Positions 54,067 to 64,000 of a stretch of 64,000 bases of DNA are shown here, in pieces. The position numbers were made by a program, and so were the translations under genes. Every line of letters begins with the position of its first letter. Positions within the stretch are counted from its first letter, which is position 1. The notes beneath the pieces are model-generated. The model saw only the letters and a list, made by a program, of their open reading frames with translations. It was not told where the DNA came from and did no database searches. The DNA comes from Cricetomys ansorgei (Eukaryota > Chordata > Mammalia > Rodentia > Nesomyidae): positions 2,549,001 to 2,613,000 of the forward strand of contig JAMJFZ010001228.1 in the NCBI GenBank assembly GCA_026225945.1, given 5' to 3'.

Positions 54067-54131
54067 TAGGGTGTGCTTCATTTTGGTGCTATGTAAACAG
54101 CGGGTGGCCCTGCGCTAAATAGCACACCCTA
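54067..54131. repeat. Perfect 11-bp inverted repeat with 43-nt loop
   Basis: TAGGGTGTGCT (54067-54077) is exactly complementary to AGCACACCCTA (54121-54131). It could be terminal repeats of a tiny DNA element or a chance hairpin. No target duplication is visible outside it. Confidence 0.6.
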
Positions 54132-55140
54132 ATGGTTTCTAGCCTGTGGGCTTTCTACAGTTGAACATACTTGAACAGAATCTCCAAGATCAGGTTAGCT
54201 TGGGTGCTTCAAAGAAGCCCAGAGCATATCAGAATGATCAGGCTCTGGTGCCCTAAGAGATGAGGCTGAGGAATTAGACAAGGTCAATCAGGAAAGGCCT
54301 CATATAATACACCAAAAAGCTCGCATAAACCAGCAAGTCATTTCTCCGTTGGCAATGGAAATTTACTGAAGGATTCAGACCAGGGACCAAACATAATCCA
54401 ATTTCAACTCTAATAAAGCCATTTTAATGGCAGCATGGAGGATGGATTTGAGGAAGAAGAGATTAAAGTGGGAGCCCTTCGCTGTGTCTGTATGTGGGAA
54501 TCAACTGGTGGACCTTCAGAAAACAAACAGGTACCTTCTGCAATTCTAAGGTAACTACTTCCGGGTATGACTTATATGCCAGGAATGTGACCAGGTAGAA
54601 GTGGTCAGACATCGGACTAAACAGGGTCTGAGGGTATCTGGGCGCTTGTTTCTAGGTGAGTTTAACATTTGAATCAAGCATCCTCTGCATGGGTAAGACT
54701 GTCACCCAGTTGATTAAAGGCCCAAAGAGACCAAAGCGTCTGACTAAAATGGAACTTCATTGTCTGAGGACTGATACAACATTGGTCTAACGGTTTGCAG
54801 ATATTTGAGAGCAGCACAATAATTACCCCAGAAAATTACAACAAAAGATCTCATAATATTTTAAGTAAGTTTACAATTTTGTGTTGGGCCCCATTCATAG
54901 CTGTCCAGGGCCACATTAGGCCTGTGGATACTTGAGTTAGATGTACCTTGTGGAAACATCAACTATTTCAGGATCTCACACATGCTGCTTTCCAGACAGG
55001 ACTGTACAGCTTCAGCTTCCCTGGTTCTCAGGGCTTTAGGTTTAGACTGGAGCAATACCACTTGTTCTCCTTGATCTCCATCCATCAGATTTTATGCCAC
55101 ACCGCCACACACACACGCACAATTTAAAAAACTTCTTTAT
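54132..55140. other. Long single-copy interval
   Basis: About 1 kb of unique DNA with no supported frame; aataaagccattttaatggc near 54413 is an isolated AT-rich word. Confidence 0.45.
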
Positions 55141-55236
55141 ATGGCCAGTTGTGTTGGTTCATGCTGGTAAAAAATGCTAAAGAGGCAAAGGCAGAAGGAT
55201 CACAAGTTTGAGGCCAGGCCAGGCTAAGTAAAATAT
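55141..55236 (+). mobile_element. B1 SINE, 3'-truncated
   Basis: ggccagttgtgttggttcat, gcaaaggcagaaggatcaca and agtttgaggccaggccaggc. Confidence 0.75.
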
Positions 55237-56137
55237 ATCGCATGTGCTTTGGATGTTTGACAGCCTGTTAATCTTTTCTAACAATACCGTATGAAGTGTA
55301 TACCCAGTATTTACAGAGTAGCTGGTGCACTGAATTATGGCTCTGGAACAATCTCCAGTCATACAGAGGGATGATAGTAGAGACAACTGTAAGCTCATTA
55401 CAATGTAGAGTCTCTGCTGATGGGGTAGAGGACAGGCTTACTGCTGGTGGCCTGTGAGGCAAGGAGAGGGGTAATGTCCCAAGTGTGGGGTCTACAAGAT
55501 GAAAAGTCAGGTCTGCGATTCCCCTGGACTGCATTCATCTATAGTGGGACTCAGAAGAAAAACAAGGGCTAGGAATAGAGGAATAATTCATTTTTGTGAG
55601 CTGGAGGCATGTATTAAAACATACGTCCGTTAGACAAAGAGATCAGAGCAAGAGGATAGATTCCTAAGCTGGTGGCATGGAAAGCCGGTCCACATGCAGG
55701 AATCATTAGGGCCAGAGTCTTGGCCCTGGCATCCCTAATAAGATAAGCTTGACCCCCTGTCCTCAAAGGCCCAATTAACAAACACATAATAGTGAAAAGC
55801 AGAAAGAGAAGATAGATTCAGTATGGCCACATCAAGAAGAAGACAAAATAAAGAGGTCCACTGACCCCACCCAGGTCCGTCTCCAGAGTCCTGATGTGAG
55901 GTTTAGGTTTAAATAGAGGGCAATAGGTGTGCACAGCTAAGCAGTCCTGGCCAAGGCTTGGTCCTACCTGCTGTCATTGTTTCAGCTCCTGTCTCTCCTG
56001 CATGGCAATCTGACAAATTTACACAGAACTGTGTGAAATTTCTTTTCTGTTTTCTCCCTAGTACCAGACTTCAGCATTTTTTTTCTCCTAGCAGGAGATT
56101 ACTGGAGGAAATTTTGATTTTTTTTTTAGTCCATTGT
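55237..56137. other. Single-copy interval
   Basis: Unique DNA. Short frames (73-102 aa) without domains; the plus frame at 55958-56266 runs into the SINE. Confidence 0.45.
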
Positions 56138-56413
56138 TTTATGATTCATTTACTTTATTTCATGCGTATGAGTTTTTTGCTACATAGATGCATATATACA
56201 TATATATGTATATATGTGTATACATACACACACACACAGAGACATAAACACCATGTATATGAGTGACCACACAGGCCAAAAGAGGGCATCAGAACTCCCA
56301 AACCTGGAGTTGCAGAGAGTCGTGAGCCATTGTGTGGGTACTGGGAACTGAACTTCAGCCCTCTGCCAGAGCAGCCAGTGCACCTCACCACCGAATCATC
56401 TCTCCTGCCCCTT
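56138..56413 (-). mobile_element. B2/B3-type SINE with TA/CA tail
   Basis: A reversed tail of TATA/CACA units, ggccaaaagagggcatcaga, acctggagttgcagagagtc, tgtgggtactgggaactgaa and gcacctcaccaccgaatcat. Confidence 0.85.
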
Positions 56414-56973
56414 TAGAGTATCTTCATCCTTGTCAGGAAGATGATACACAGCTGGCGATGTGCCATGGGAGGGTGGTTGGGGTTATAGAAGAGAAGAGAG
56501 TTGAGCCCAGAGCACTGGGAAGTGTTAATTGGTAGCAGATGGCCAGCTGAAGAGGAGCCAGGGAATGAGAAGGTAGAGGGCATGGGCAGATGAGGCTTCA
56601 TGATGACATGAATGTTGTGGAGGACCAATCAGACTAGGCCTGAAATTCCAGGAAGACCACTTCACAGGCAATATTTCAGTGACACGGGGAAGGCAGAGGG
56701 CAGTAGGTTTCCAAGAGGACATGAGAAGAAGCAGAGAAACGGCAAGTGTAGGGTTGCTCTTTGAAGCAGTTGGGATGAGGGGAAGACAAGCCTGGGGAGT
56801 AGTTGGGAAGGGATGCAAGGTCAAGGCCAGATGTTCAGCGGGACAGGCCCTTAAGACAGAAGAACACTGAGCAGGTTCACAAAGGAAGAGCTGCGGATGG
56901 GTGGAGCCCAGAACACATGAAGGAGGAAAGTAATGAAATCGCAGTGGCTTAGGAGCCCCAAGGGACTTCCAGA
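56414..56973. other. Purine-leaning single-copy interval
   Basis: Unique DNA with many GA-rich words. A 168-aa minus frame (56525-57031) begins inside the GC/CA repeat and has no recognised domain. Confidence 0.45.
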
Positions 56974-56980
56974 GCGCGCG

Positions 56981-57031
<51 letters not shown>
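56974..57031. repeat. (GC)8(CA)n compound repeat
   Basis: A 16-bp GC run passes directly into about 20 CA units, giving 57 bp of strict purine-pyrimidine alternation. Confidence 0.95.
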
Positions 57032-57817
57032 CCGAGATTCTGCTGGAGAAAGAACAGTGTGATGGTAGGAGGTGAGTAGAAGCTTGGGAAAGGTAGTAGA
57101 GGCTGAATATTGCTGCTAATGGGAGAGGGAGCTTGTTGGCAGCAGGCTGCAGGTATCTCTGACTGCCCAGCAGTAGCTAGGAATGAACAGATGTTGTTAA
57201 CAGTGAGCTGTTGGGGATAGCAGAAATGTACCAAGCCCCACCATTAGTGACATGTCCTGGTGCTCACTGCCCACCACCTCAAACTCACATCCATATTTAT
57301 TCCTCCATTCCACAATGCAAGGCCTCTCTACACAGAGGGCTAAGGGTAGCAGCCTGGGCCTCATCCAGGAACAGAAGTGTATTGTCTCAGGGCTTGGGAA
57401 ACCTCCTGACAGAGGTGGAGTGCAGGAAAACCTGGAGAGCAGGTGATGCAAATGCAGGTATCCTCGAGGAACCCATGCCTTCCCACGGTGACCCTGGACC
57501 AGCAGCATCTTCCCAGGGGTGTGTTAAACTGCAAAGTCTCTAGCTCCACCAAGCAGCTACTGAATGAAGAATGTCAAAGAGGAGTCCCAACAATTTATGC
57601 TTTTACAGGCCCTCGGGGCAATTCCAACACACAGGGTAATTTGAGGCACTGACCCATTATAATAAACAACTTCCCAAAGTGTAAAGGAAATAAACTTTAG
57701 CCATTTATCATTTCTCTATTGTATGTGCATGGTACATACTCCTATTATATAATCAGCAAATTATCTGCTGCTTACTAAGGGCCATTGTGTCTCAGCCTTG
57801 ACGATGACCTCTAGAGG
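57032..57817. other. Single-copy interval
   Basis: Unique DNA. Overlapping frames on both strands at 57197-57652 (up to 110 aa) have no family resemblance or splice support. Confidence 0.45.
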
Positions 57818-58225
57818 TGCACTGGTTAGTTTTTGTCACCTTGATACAACCTAGAGTCAGATGAGAAGATATCTACAGCTGGGAATTGTTTAAATCAGAC
57901 TGGTCTGTGGATGTGTTTGGGCAGGGTTGCCTTGATTATTAATTAATACAAGATGACCCTGCCCATTGTGAGCAGCACCATTCCCTAGGTGGTTGACCCC
58001 TAACAATGTAAGTGTACAAAAATTAAACTGAGCAGAGAAATCAAGCAAGCAGAAACCATGGGTTTCTCTTCTTTCTGCTCTTGAGGGTGTAAAGCTTTAG
58101 GTTCCTGCCTTGACTTCCCCGTAGTGATGCACTGTAACATGGAATTGTAGGTCAAATCAGCGCTTTGTTCTCCGAGTAGCTTTTTGTTGGGTATTCGTCA
58201 TAGGAACAGAAATAAAACTAGAACA
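57818..58225 (+). mobile_element. ERVL-MaLR-type solo LTR
   Basis: tgcactggttagtttttgtc, ccttgatacaacctagagtc, gtctgtggatgtgtttgggc, aattgtaggtcaaatcagcg and aaaactagaaca. The poly(A) signal is mutated (ggtcaaatc where an AATAAA word is expected). Confidence 0.8.
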
Positions 58226-58642
58226 AGAAATAAACCCTGCTATTTTTGCTTTTGTTTCATCTCCTCTCATATTGATCTCTGGGTGCCCTCTGTCTGTATG
58301 ACCCACGGGGTACTCAGAAAGACACATAGTTACTTCTGATACCAGCTCATAAAGGAATTCACAATCTCTAGTAGTCTTGGGGCTCCTGACCCAGGGGACA
58401 CAGACAGCATGCGAACATGGAAGGTCAGCAGCTCATCAGAGAAGCCTATATGAACAGAATGGAGACACGGAGAGCCAGGGCCAGCTATGGGAAAGTGCCA
58501 TCCTGGAAATGCACCTGTCATGCCACCGCAGCCTCCACAGGAGGACAGCCCTGTCTGACTTCCTGTCTCACTTTTTCTCTCCCTCTGTGTGTGGAAGATA
58601 GCAGCTAGGCTGAACTGTCATTCTTCGGGTGCCATCCGCAGT
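58226..58642. other. Single-copy interval
   Basis: Unique DNA; the 74-aa and shorter frames show no domain. Confidence 0.4.
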
Positions 58643-58858
58643 ATTTTTAAAACAGGGTCTCTCACTGGCCGGGCACTCACTGAGCAGGCTAGGCTGGCTA
58701 GCAGTGGGCCCAGGGACCCTCCCTTCCATACCTCCCCAGCACTGGGATTTCAATCTTGTGCCTCCATGCCCAGCTTAGATGGGTGTTAGGGATCAAACTG
58801 AGCTCCCCGTTCTTACAAGAAAAGCACTTTATCAAATAAGCTCTCTCACAAGGCCCCT
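58643..58858 (-). mobile_element. B4-type composite SINE
   Basis: taaaacagggtctctcactg, aggctaggctggctagcagt, cagcactgggatttcaatct, gttagggatcaaactgagct and tcaaataagctctctcacaa. Confidence 0.85.
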
Positions 58859-59332
58859 TTGTCTTCTCATGGTACATAGGGACAAAGCAAGTGGTGGCCT
58901 CGAGCCTTGGAAACAGCAGATGTCACAGAGTCTGGGTGTGCCCTGCAGAACGCAGACTCCTCCACCGCACACATCTCCGTTTCTCAGTCCACCAACGATC
59001 GGCCTGTCATGTGTTAGCATGGTACCACGGGCTCACCTTCTCCCCACAGCCGTCCTGCATGTCCTCCAGCTGTCCCTTTCCTCCTTTTAAGATAAGCCTC
59101 CCCTACTTGTGCTTGATCTTTCACTAAACAGTAGACAATAAGTGGCTCTCGCAGTACTTGACTCTGTGATGCTGTTTGCATATTCATTATCTTCCAGGCT
59201 GCAGCATCTAGCTTTCTTGGCTTAGCTAGCTTCATGCTGTTTCAGGTGAATTCAGAACTAGACACCTGGGCTGAATAATCAGTCATGCTTTTGGGGGAAA
59301 CCCTTGGCATGTCCCCTTTCTGTCATCTTTAA
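58859..59332. other. Single-copy interval
   Basis: Unique DNA with short overlapping frames only. Confidence 0.4.
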
Positions 59333-59371
<39 letters not shown>

Positions 59372-59656
59372 TGTGCAAATGCAGGAGTGTGAGTGCAAGG
59401 GTACACACATGGAGGCTACACACACACACAACCTGGGGTGTCAAACTTTGCCTTCCACTGTCCTTGAGACATCTATTATTGTCTGTCGCCAAGTACTCCA
59501 GCTGGCCTGCAAGCTTTCAGAACTATCCTGTCTCTGGCCCCCAGCTCATCATAGGAATACTGGGGTTACACATGTGCTCTAGCACATCCCAGTTTCATGT
59601 ACGTTTCTTACACTCGTCTGGCAAGCGCTTTACCTAGTGAGCCGTCTCCCAGCGGG
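59333..59656 (-). mobile_element. B4-type composite SINE with GT tail
   Basis: (GT)n at 59335-59367, ccagctggcctgcaagcttt, aatactggggttacacatgt and tttacctagtgagccgtctc; the middle is degraded. Confidence 0.7.
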
Positions 59657-60036
59657 ATTCACACAACTGGAGAACAAGCCCTTGTTAAAGCCACTGCCCC
59701 GGGATGCTGGCGTTTTTGTGAGACATAGTCTGAACGTTAGGTAGGTAGAGATAAAAGGGTAGTTTCTGACCTCCAAATCTGAGAGTGAAGCAGAGGATAG
59801 ACAGAGCAAACTGCTCCGCCACAGGGCTGTGACTGCAGCCACTAATGCATGTCTGGATACAGCGCCAGGCTGTCCCCAACCCAGGGCCTGACTTTAACTT
59901 CATCCTCATTTCAAGAGGCCTAAGAAGAGTTCTAGAAGCCAGCATGTCACAGACAAAGCGTCCATACATAAAGTGCCTGGGTCCCCAAGGTGGCAGTGCT
60001 GGGAGAGTAAAGAGCCTGAGTGTAGCAATTCAGCCC
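59657..60036. other. Single-copy interval
   Basis: Unique DNA; 92-94-aa frames on each strand without recognised domains. Confidence 0.4.
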
Positions 60037-60092
60037 ATAGCCTTGGATGTGCTAGGCAAGGGCTCTGCCACGGAGCCATACTACCGGACGCA
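60037..60092 (-). mobile_element. ID-type SINE fragment
   Basis: agccttggatgtgctaggca then agggctctgccacggagcca is a reversed ID head. Confidence 0.7.
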
Positions 60093-60254
60093 CTCAGTTA
60101 CCGATGATCCTACACTGTGCTAACTGTCGGCACTGTGCATAATAACAGCTGAGAGGGGCTCTACCTCTGGCTATAATGAGAACGTAAGCAAAAGAATTCA
60201 TTAGAAAACCCATGTTCTCATTTTAGTATCTTTCCAAATAAAATACTTTGTGCG

Positions 60255-60625
60255 TGGGGGATGGGTGTGGCTTGTTCAGTAAGGTGCTTGCCTTGCAAGA
60301 ACAGGGAGCTGGGTTTGGATCCCCATTGCGCATGTAAAACCCCTGGCATCTGTAATCCCAGTGCTGAGGTATGAAAGATAGTGTGTGGGGGGGGCGGCTC
60401 CTGGAGCTCATGACCATGGATTCTGCTAATGTGGCTGAATCCGTTAGCTCCATATTCAGTAAGAGACCTGTCTCAAAAATACAGTGAAGAACCACTGAGG
60501 AAGACACTCAATGGTGACCTCTCCCCACTCTCATCTGCCCTACACAAGACCCCACACTCACATTTGTGCATTTGTATATGCACGCTGACTCTCCCTCCCC
60601 CTCACACACAAACACATAATACATG
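60255..60625 (+). mobile_element. B4-type composite SINE
   Basis: tgtggcttgttcagtaaggt, gcttgccttgcaagaacagg, gggtttggatccccattgcg, tctgtaatcccagtgctgag, agagacctgtctcaaaaata and a CACA-rich tail. Confidence 0.85.
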
Positions 60626-60954
60626 TGATATAAATATTTTATGAATGAACTTATACTACATCCATTGAATGCCAGGGAACTCAGCACCCAACCTCAGACT
60701 AGCTTCACCCAAGACTAGCTTCACATCCACTTATATGAAAGTTTGTTAGAGTCATGATGAATGCTTATAGTGGTGTATGTATATGTGTGAGCGCTGTGTG
60801 CACACTTGTTCCCTGTTCCGAGGGTCAGAGGTGGCCTCCCTAGGTAATGTTTGCTGACAACTGCAGAGACGGGCACAGGATCTAGAGTGCATACGCGTAG
60901 AAGTCACAACCGTAATAATGCCAAAGTGCTGCTTGCCGCAGGGACTTCCTCCAG
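60626..60954. other. Single-copy interval
   Basis: Unique DNA. The 100-aa minus frame here continues into the MIR and has no recognised domain. Confidence 0.35.
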
Positions 60955-61112
60955 TCTGAGAAATGCTGTGCACGTCCACTTGAACATTACAACAGGCCTG
61001 TGAAGGAGGTCCTGCTCCCCCTATTCTGCAGTTGAGGAAACTGAGAGTAAGCAAGGCAGAGTGACAGATGTGAGGTCACAGAGGCGATGCACTGAGAGCT
61101 GGTGTGCAGGAA
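60955..61112 (-). mobile_element. MIR SINE
   Basis: ccccctattctgcagttgag, gaaactgagagtaagcaagg and gtgaggtcacagaggcgatg are the reversed MIR core in order. Confidence 0.75.
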
Positions 61113-62368
61113 GATGGGGAAAGAAAGGAACATAGCATCTGCTGGCTTAGCAGTTAGACTCCTTTTACTCAACAGTTTTCTAAACGGCATGCTTCCAAAT
61201 CCATATTTACTCGCTACATCTAACCATTAAGCATCTAGGGTAGTCTCTGAGCTCAGAGAGTCTGGTCTAAATGCCAGGGAAAATGGACATTTTGCTGCTC
61301 TGATAGCCAATTAGTGCTGTTTCTCTGGTTGCCTCCTATGGAAAGTTGCATTTGTTTTTCATCAAAATATTACTTAATGGCAAGACCCCAATGGAGTGTT
61401 CTGGAAGACCTTTAGCAATTGTTCGTGGCCTGATATTTAAACTAAAAATGATACTGAGAAAAATTACATTTGAGCGCCAGCCTTGCAGACTGGAACTGGC
61501 CAGCTGAAAAGGAGATTCCATGGCTGAAGTCCTTCCCAGCAGATTGCATCCTTGTGGGGGTTCAACAGGAGGAGGCGCTGGGGAATTATTTAGAGGGGTT
61601 CATTTAAGAACAACAGGATTAGATTAACCTTGGGAAGGGAGAGGGCACGAGGAGAAACATTATGCAAGACGCAAGAAGCTTCTGGAAGGAGAGGAATGAA
61701 GATACAGGCTGCAAAAGCATCTCAGCCCAGCGTAGCAGACAAAGCTATCCATCATTAACCTCATTTAAAGCAAACATGACAAATTGCTGAGAAAATATGC
61801 GATGAGCTCCATTCTTCAACAGCATTAGGCCTGGGCAAACTGGATGTCTTTTCTATCCCTAATTTGGGTAGAAGTCTTTGAGGATTGTTTCGCTCACATT
61901 TGTGGGGCCTTTTCCACTCTAAGATGAGTATCAGTGCACAAGACCCCCACTATGACCTGCTGGTGTCCAGCTCATGGTAGCCCTCATAAAACTGCAACTT
62001 AGGAAAAGGGAAGGCTTGCAATGCCGTTCTAAGTCTGTTAGTGGAACTATCATATTAATGAGGCTGAGTCCTTAATCCTACTTTATTCATAATCTGCAGG
62101 CAGGCTGCGGAGATTCCAAATTATGCAAGGTGGGCAAAGGACAAAAGGACGTGTCCAGAATGAAAACCCAGCTGACCTGAACAGTTATTGACTTCTAGGG
62201 ACTCGGAGAGGAATAGAAAGTGTGTCCCTGGGAAGGAGGTTGGATGTCAACACCCCAGTTTGCCAGGCCAGGAAAATCTATAAGCCTCCACAGGCATCTT
62301 CCCTGTGGCTAGTTCAGGGACATCTCCAAGCTCCAGGTCCCACAACAAGAATTAATGTCTGTGCACTG
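61113..62368. other. Repeat-free interval, candidate regulatory block
   Basis: About 1.25 kb without recognised repeats. AT-rich words include agccaattagtgctg (61305), catcattaacctcatttaaa (61751), gcaaacatgacaaattgctg and catattaatgaggctgag (62051). This texture is common in conserved enhancers, but no alignment was possible. Confidence 0.35.
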
Positions 62369-62382
62369 CTGCCCCCTGCTGG
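62369..62382 (-). promoter_or_regulatory. CTCF-type motif
   Basis: On the minus strand the sequence is CCAGCAGGGGGCAG, which fits the CTCF core CCASYAGRKGGCRS at every position. It lies in single-copy DNA, not in a B2 SINE. Confidence 0.5.
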
Positions 62383-63844
62383 ACGTATGGGGTTCAGCTG
62401 AACTCATTTTTGTCTGCGGTCCAAGAAAATGCCATTTGTCATGTCAGTTAGTTTTCAATTCTCTCTCCTCTACTCACAACAGTGCCTTCCACCCTCAGGA
62501 CCCTGTTAGGAGACAATTCCATCTGAGCTAATGGGCAAATATTCCTGTATAATACAATTGTAGAGCTTTCTTATGTATGGCCCCAAAGACAAAACCCTCC
62601 TGGCAGGCTGGAAACCCAGACACTGAGACCAGGGAAAATATGAAACTCGCCATCTTGCTGTTTCAAATGTCGTTGTATGAGAACACTCCCTTGAATTTAC
62701 ATGGATCGAAGCATAATGGTTTCTCTTCTCAAAGGAGGCAGGGGTGGCCAGCATGTCAGCCAGGCTTTCCTTCCTCCCAGCACCTCATGTAATGTTTGTG
62801 AATAATGACTCTTTCCCAAAACAAGGCTCCTGCCACTGTCCCAATGTGTCCAAGCTCCAAAGCCCAGTTCTGAAAACGATAGGGGATTCTCAGCACCTCA
62901 GCTATGGGTTGGGGGGCTGGGAAGATGACGCCAGGCATTCATTTATAGGTGGACTGGGGGGAGTGCTTCAGAAAGAATGACGGAAAGTAACCATTCTGAG
63001 TTATGATGGCCGGTGCACAGTGTGGTAGGAAGGCAGGGTGGGTATGGATGGATAAACAAGATTAACATATGGAAGAAGCCTGTTGACAGAAGATAAGAGA
63101 CCCCTTCCCACCAGGGTCCTGTGACAAGCACAGAATGCCTGAGAAGTCTCTTTACAGAAAAAACCTGAGGGGAGGGGAGGCTCTGTGAGTGATCTGCAGA
63201 GAGTTGTGGCTCTGGGTGCTTTTGGATGCTTTTGTGTCTGTCCAGCCCTCTAGCTCACTTCCACTCTCAGAAATGTCTTTCTAAGGACTGCCTCTGCTTC
63301 TGTGGCTATCCGTGTGGTTGGATTCATTGTTCCTTAACGTGAGAACCTGGAAATCTCAGCGGACACCCTGTGTGCTCTCATTCACTTCCATAGCACCAGG
63401 AAAGAAAAAAATACGGCAGGAACAAACCCCAGGTCACCTCAGAGTACAGTTTAGCCGTCATCTCTTATGATCTCCTCCATACTAACTGCGTTAAACTAAG
63501 ACCCGGGGAAATACTGGGGACAGGAAAGGGAAGAAGAAACCTTTCTTTCACTCTGGCTCTGGTAGAAATCTTTGCAGCAGAGGAGCAAGCACCCCACACT
63601 TAACACCCACTTGAGGCTGGTTTCCTGCCCTGGCCACATACCTGAATTTCACCAGAAACCCCATATATACAAGAAAAACATGTACTAAATTCAATGTGCA
63701 ACCCTCATGCTTCTGGTTTCGCCTGATAAGATAATCACTCCCTCTCTCTGACCAGGTCCTCTACTTGGGATAAATGCCCTCATCCTTTGGGCTCCTGGCT
63801 CCTTGTTATGTAGTTGGTCCTGGGCCAGTCACACCTTCATCCTC
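62383..63844. other. Long single-copy interval
   Basis: No recognised repeat or exon. Frames of 60-82 aa at 62506-63131 overlap on opposite strands and have no domain. Confidence 0.5.
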
Positions 63845-63925
63845 AAGAGCTTGACAGAAGTGCAGTCTCATCCCCATTCCAGCCCCCACAGATCTGAATC
63901 TGCATACAAACAATTCCTCCTGCTG
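63845..63925. mobile_element. MER5A-like remnant, tentative
   Basis: atccccattccagcccccac then agatctgaatctgcatacaa resembles the MER5A segment in which CCCCACCCCAGACC is followed by GAATCAGAATCTGCAT. Confidence 0.3.
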
Positions 63926-64000
63926 GCCCTAGGTATACTGAAAGTGGAGAAAATTATCAGAGTAACAAAGGGTAAGTACTCGCTGCCCTAATATGAGGCT

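Noticed and set aside
56525..57031. 168-aa minus frame
   Set aside because: It starts inside the (GC)n(CA)n tract and the remainder matches no protein family I know.

Overview
The window looks like a gene-poor stretch of a muroid rodent nuclear genome (intergenic or deep intronic). The evidence is the repeat content: B1, B2/B3 and ID SINEs, many composite SINEs with a tRNA-like head and a B1-like body (called B4-type here), rodent L1 3' UTRs, about 19 solo ERVL-MaLR-type LTRs, and CA/GT, GATA and GA/GGAA microsatellites. Older mammalian repeats (MIR, L2, L1M, MER5-like) lie beneath. CpG is depleted and there is no bacterial-style gene order. The SINE and L1 copies are diverged and no full-length young L1 is visible. 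I cannot name the species or the neighbouring genes. Family names come from recalled consensus patterns, not from a search.

I find no protein-coding gene, exon, tRNA, rRNA or other RNA gene that I can support. The open reading frames are short or run through SINEs, microsatellites or the long purine tract. The annotation is therefore a map of mobile elements, simple repeats and single-copy intervals, with a few candidate regulatory sites.

Layout. 1-5 kb: SINEs, a broken LTR and a 0.5 kb purine-only tract. 5-20 kb: SINEs and solo LTRs, including an LTR inside a SINE with a visible target duplication, an ancient MIR split by younger insertions, and two LTRs side by side. 20-29 kb: single-copy DNA, an RMER1-like block, an L1 3' end, an LTR split by an L1 fragment, a GATA repeat, L2 and L1M remnants. 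29-39 kb: a 1.4 kb sense L1 3' UTR and a 1.8 kb antisense L1 3' UTR carrying a B2, with a possibly conserved single-copy block near 35 kb. 39-48 kb: the best-preserved solo LTR (exact 5-bp target duplication), two more complex ERV LTRs, and an old L1 ORF2 remnant split by two SINEs. 48-60 kb: SINEs and LTRs with two further nests, an unexplained 11-bp inverted repeat and a GC/CA tract. 61-64 kb: mostly single-copy DNA with AT-rich homeodomain-like motifs and one strong CTCF-type motif, the best place to look for regulatory function.

Nothing here behaves like an undescribed biological system. The most useful observations are the insertion nests, which give relative ages of repeat families; the duplicated promoter-proximal units in two ERV LTRs; and several candidate conserved non-coding blocks that need cross-species alignment.
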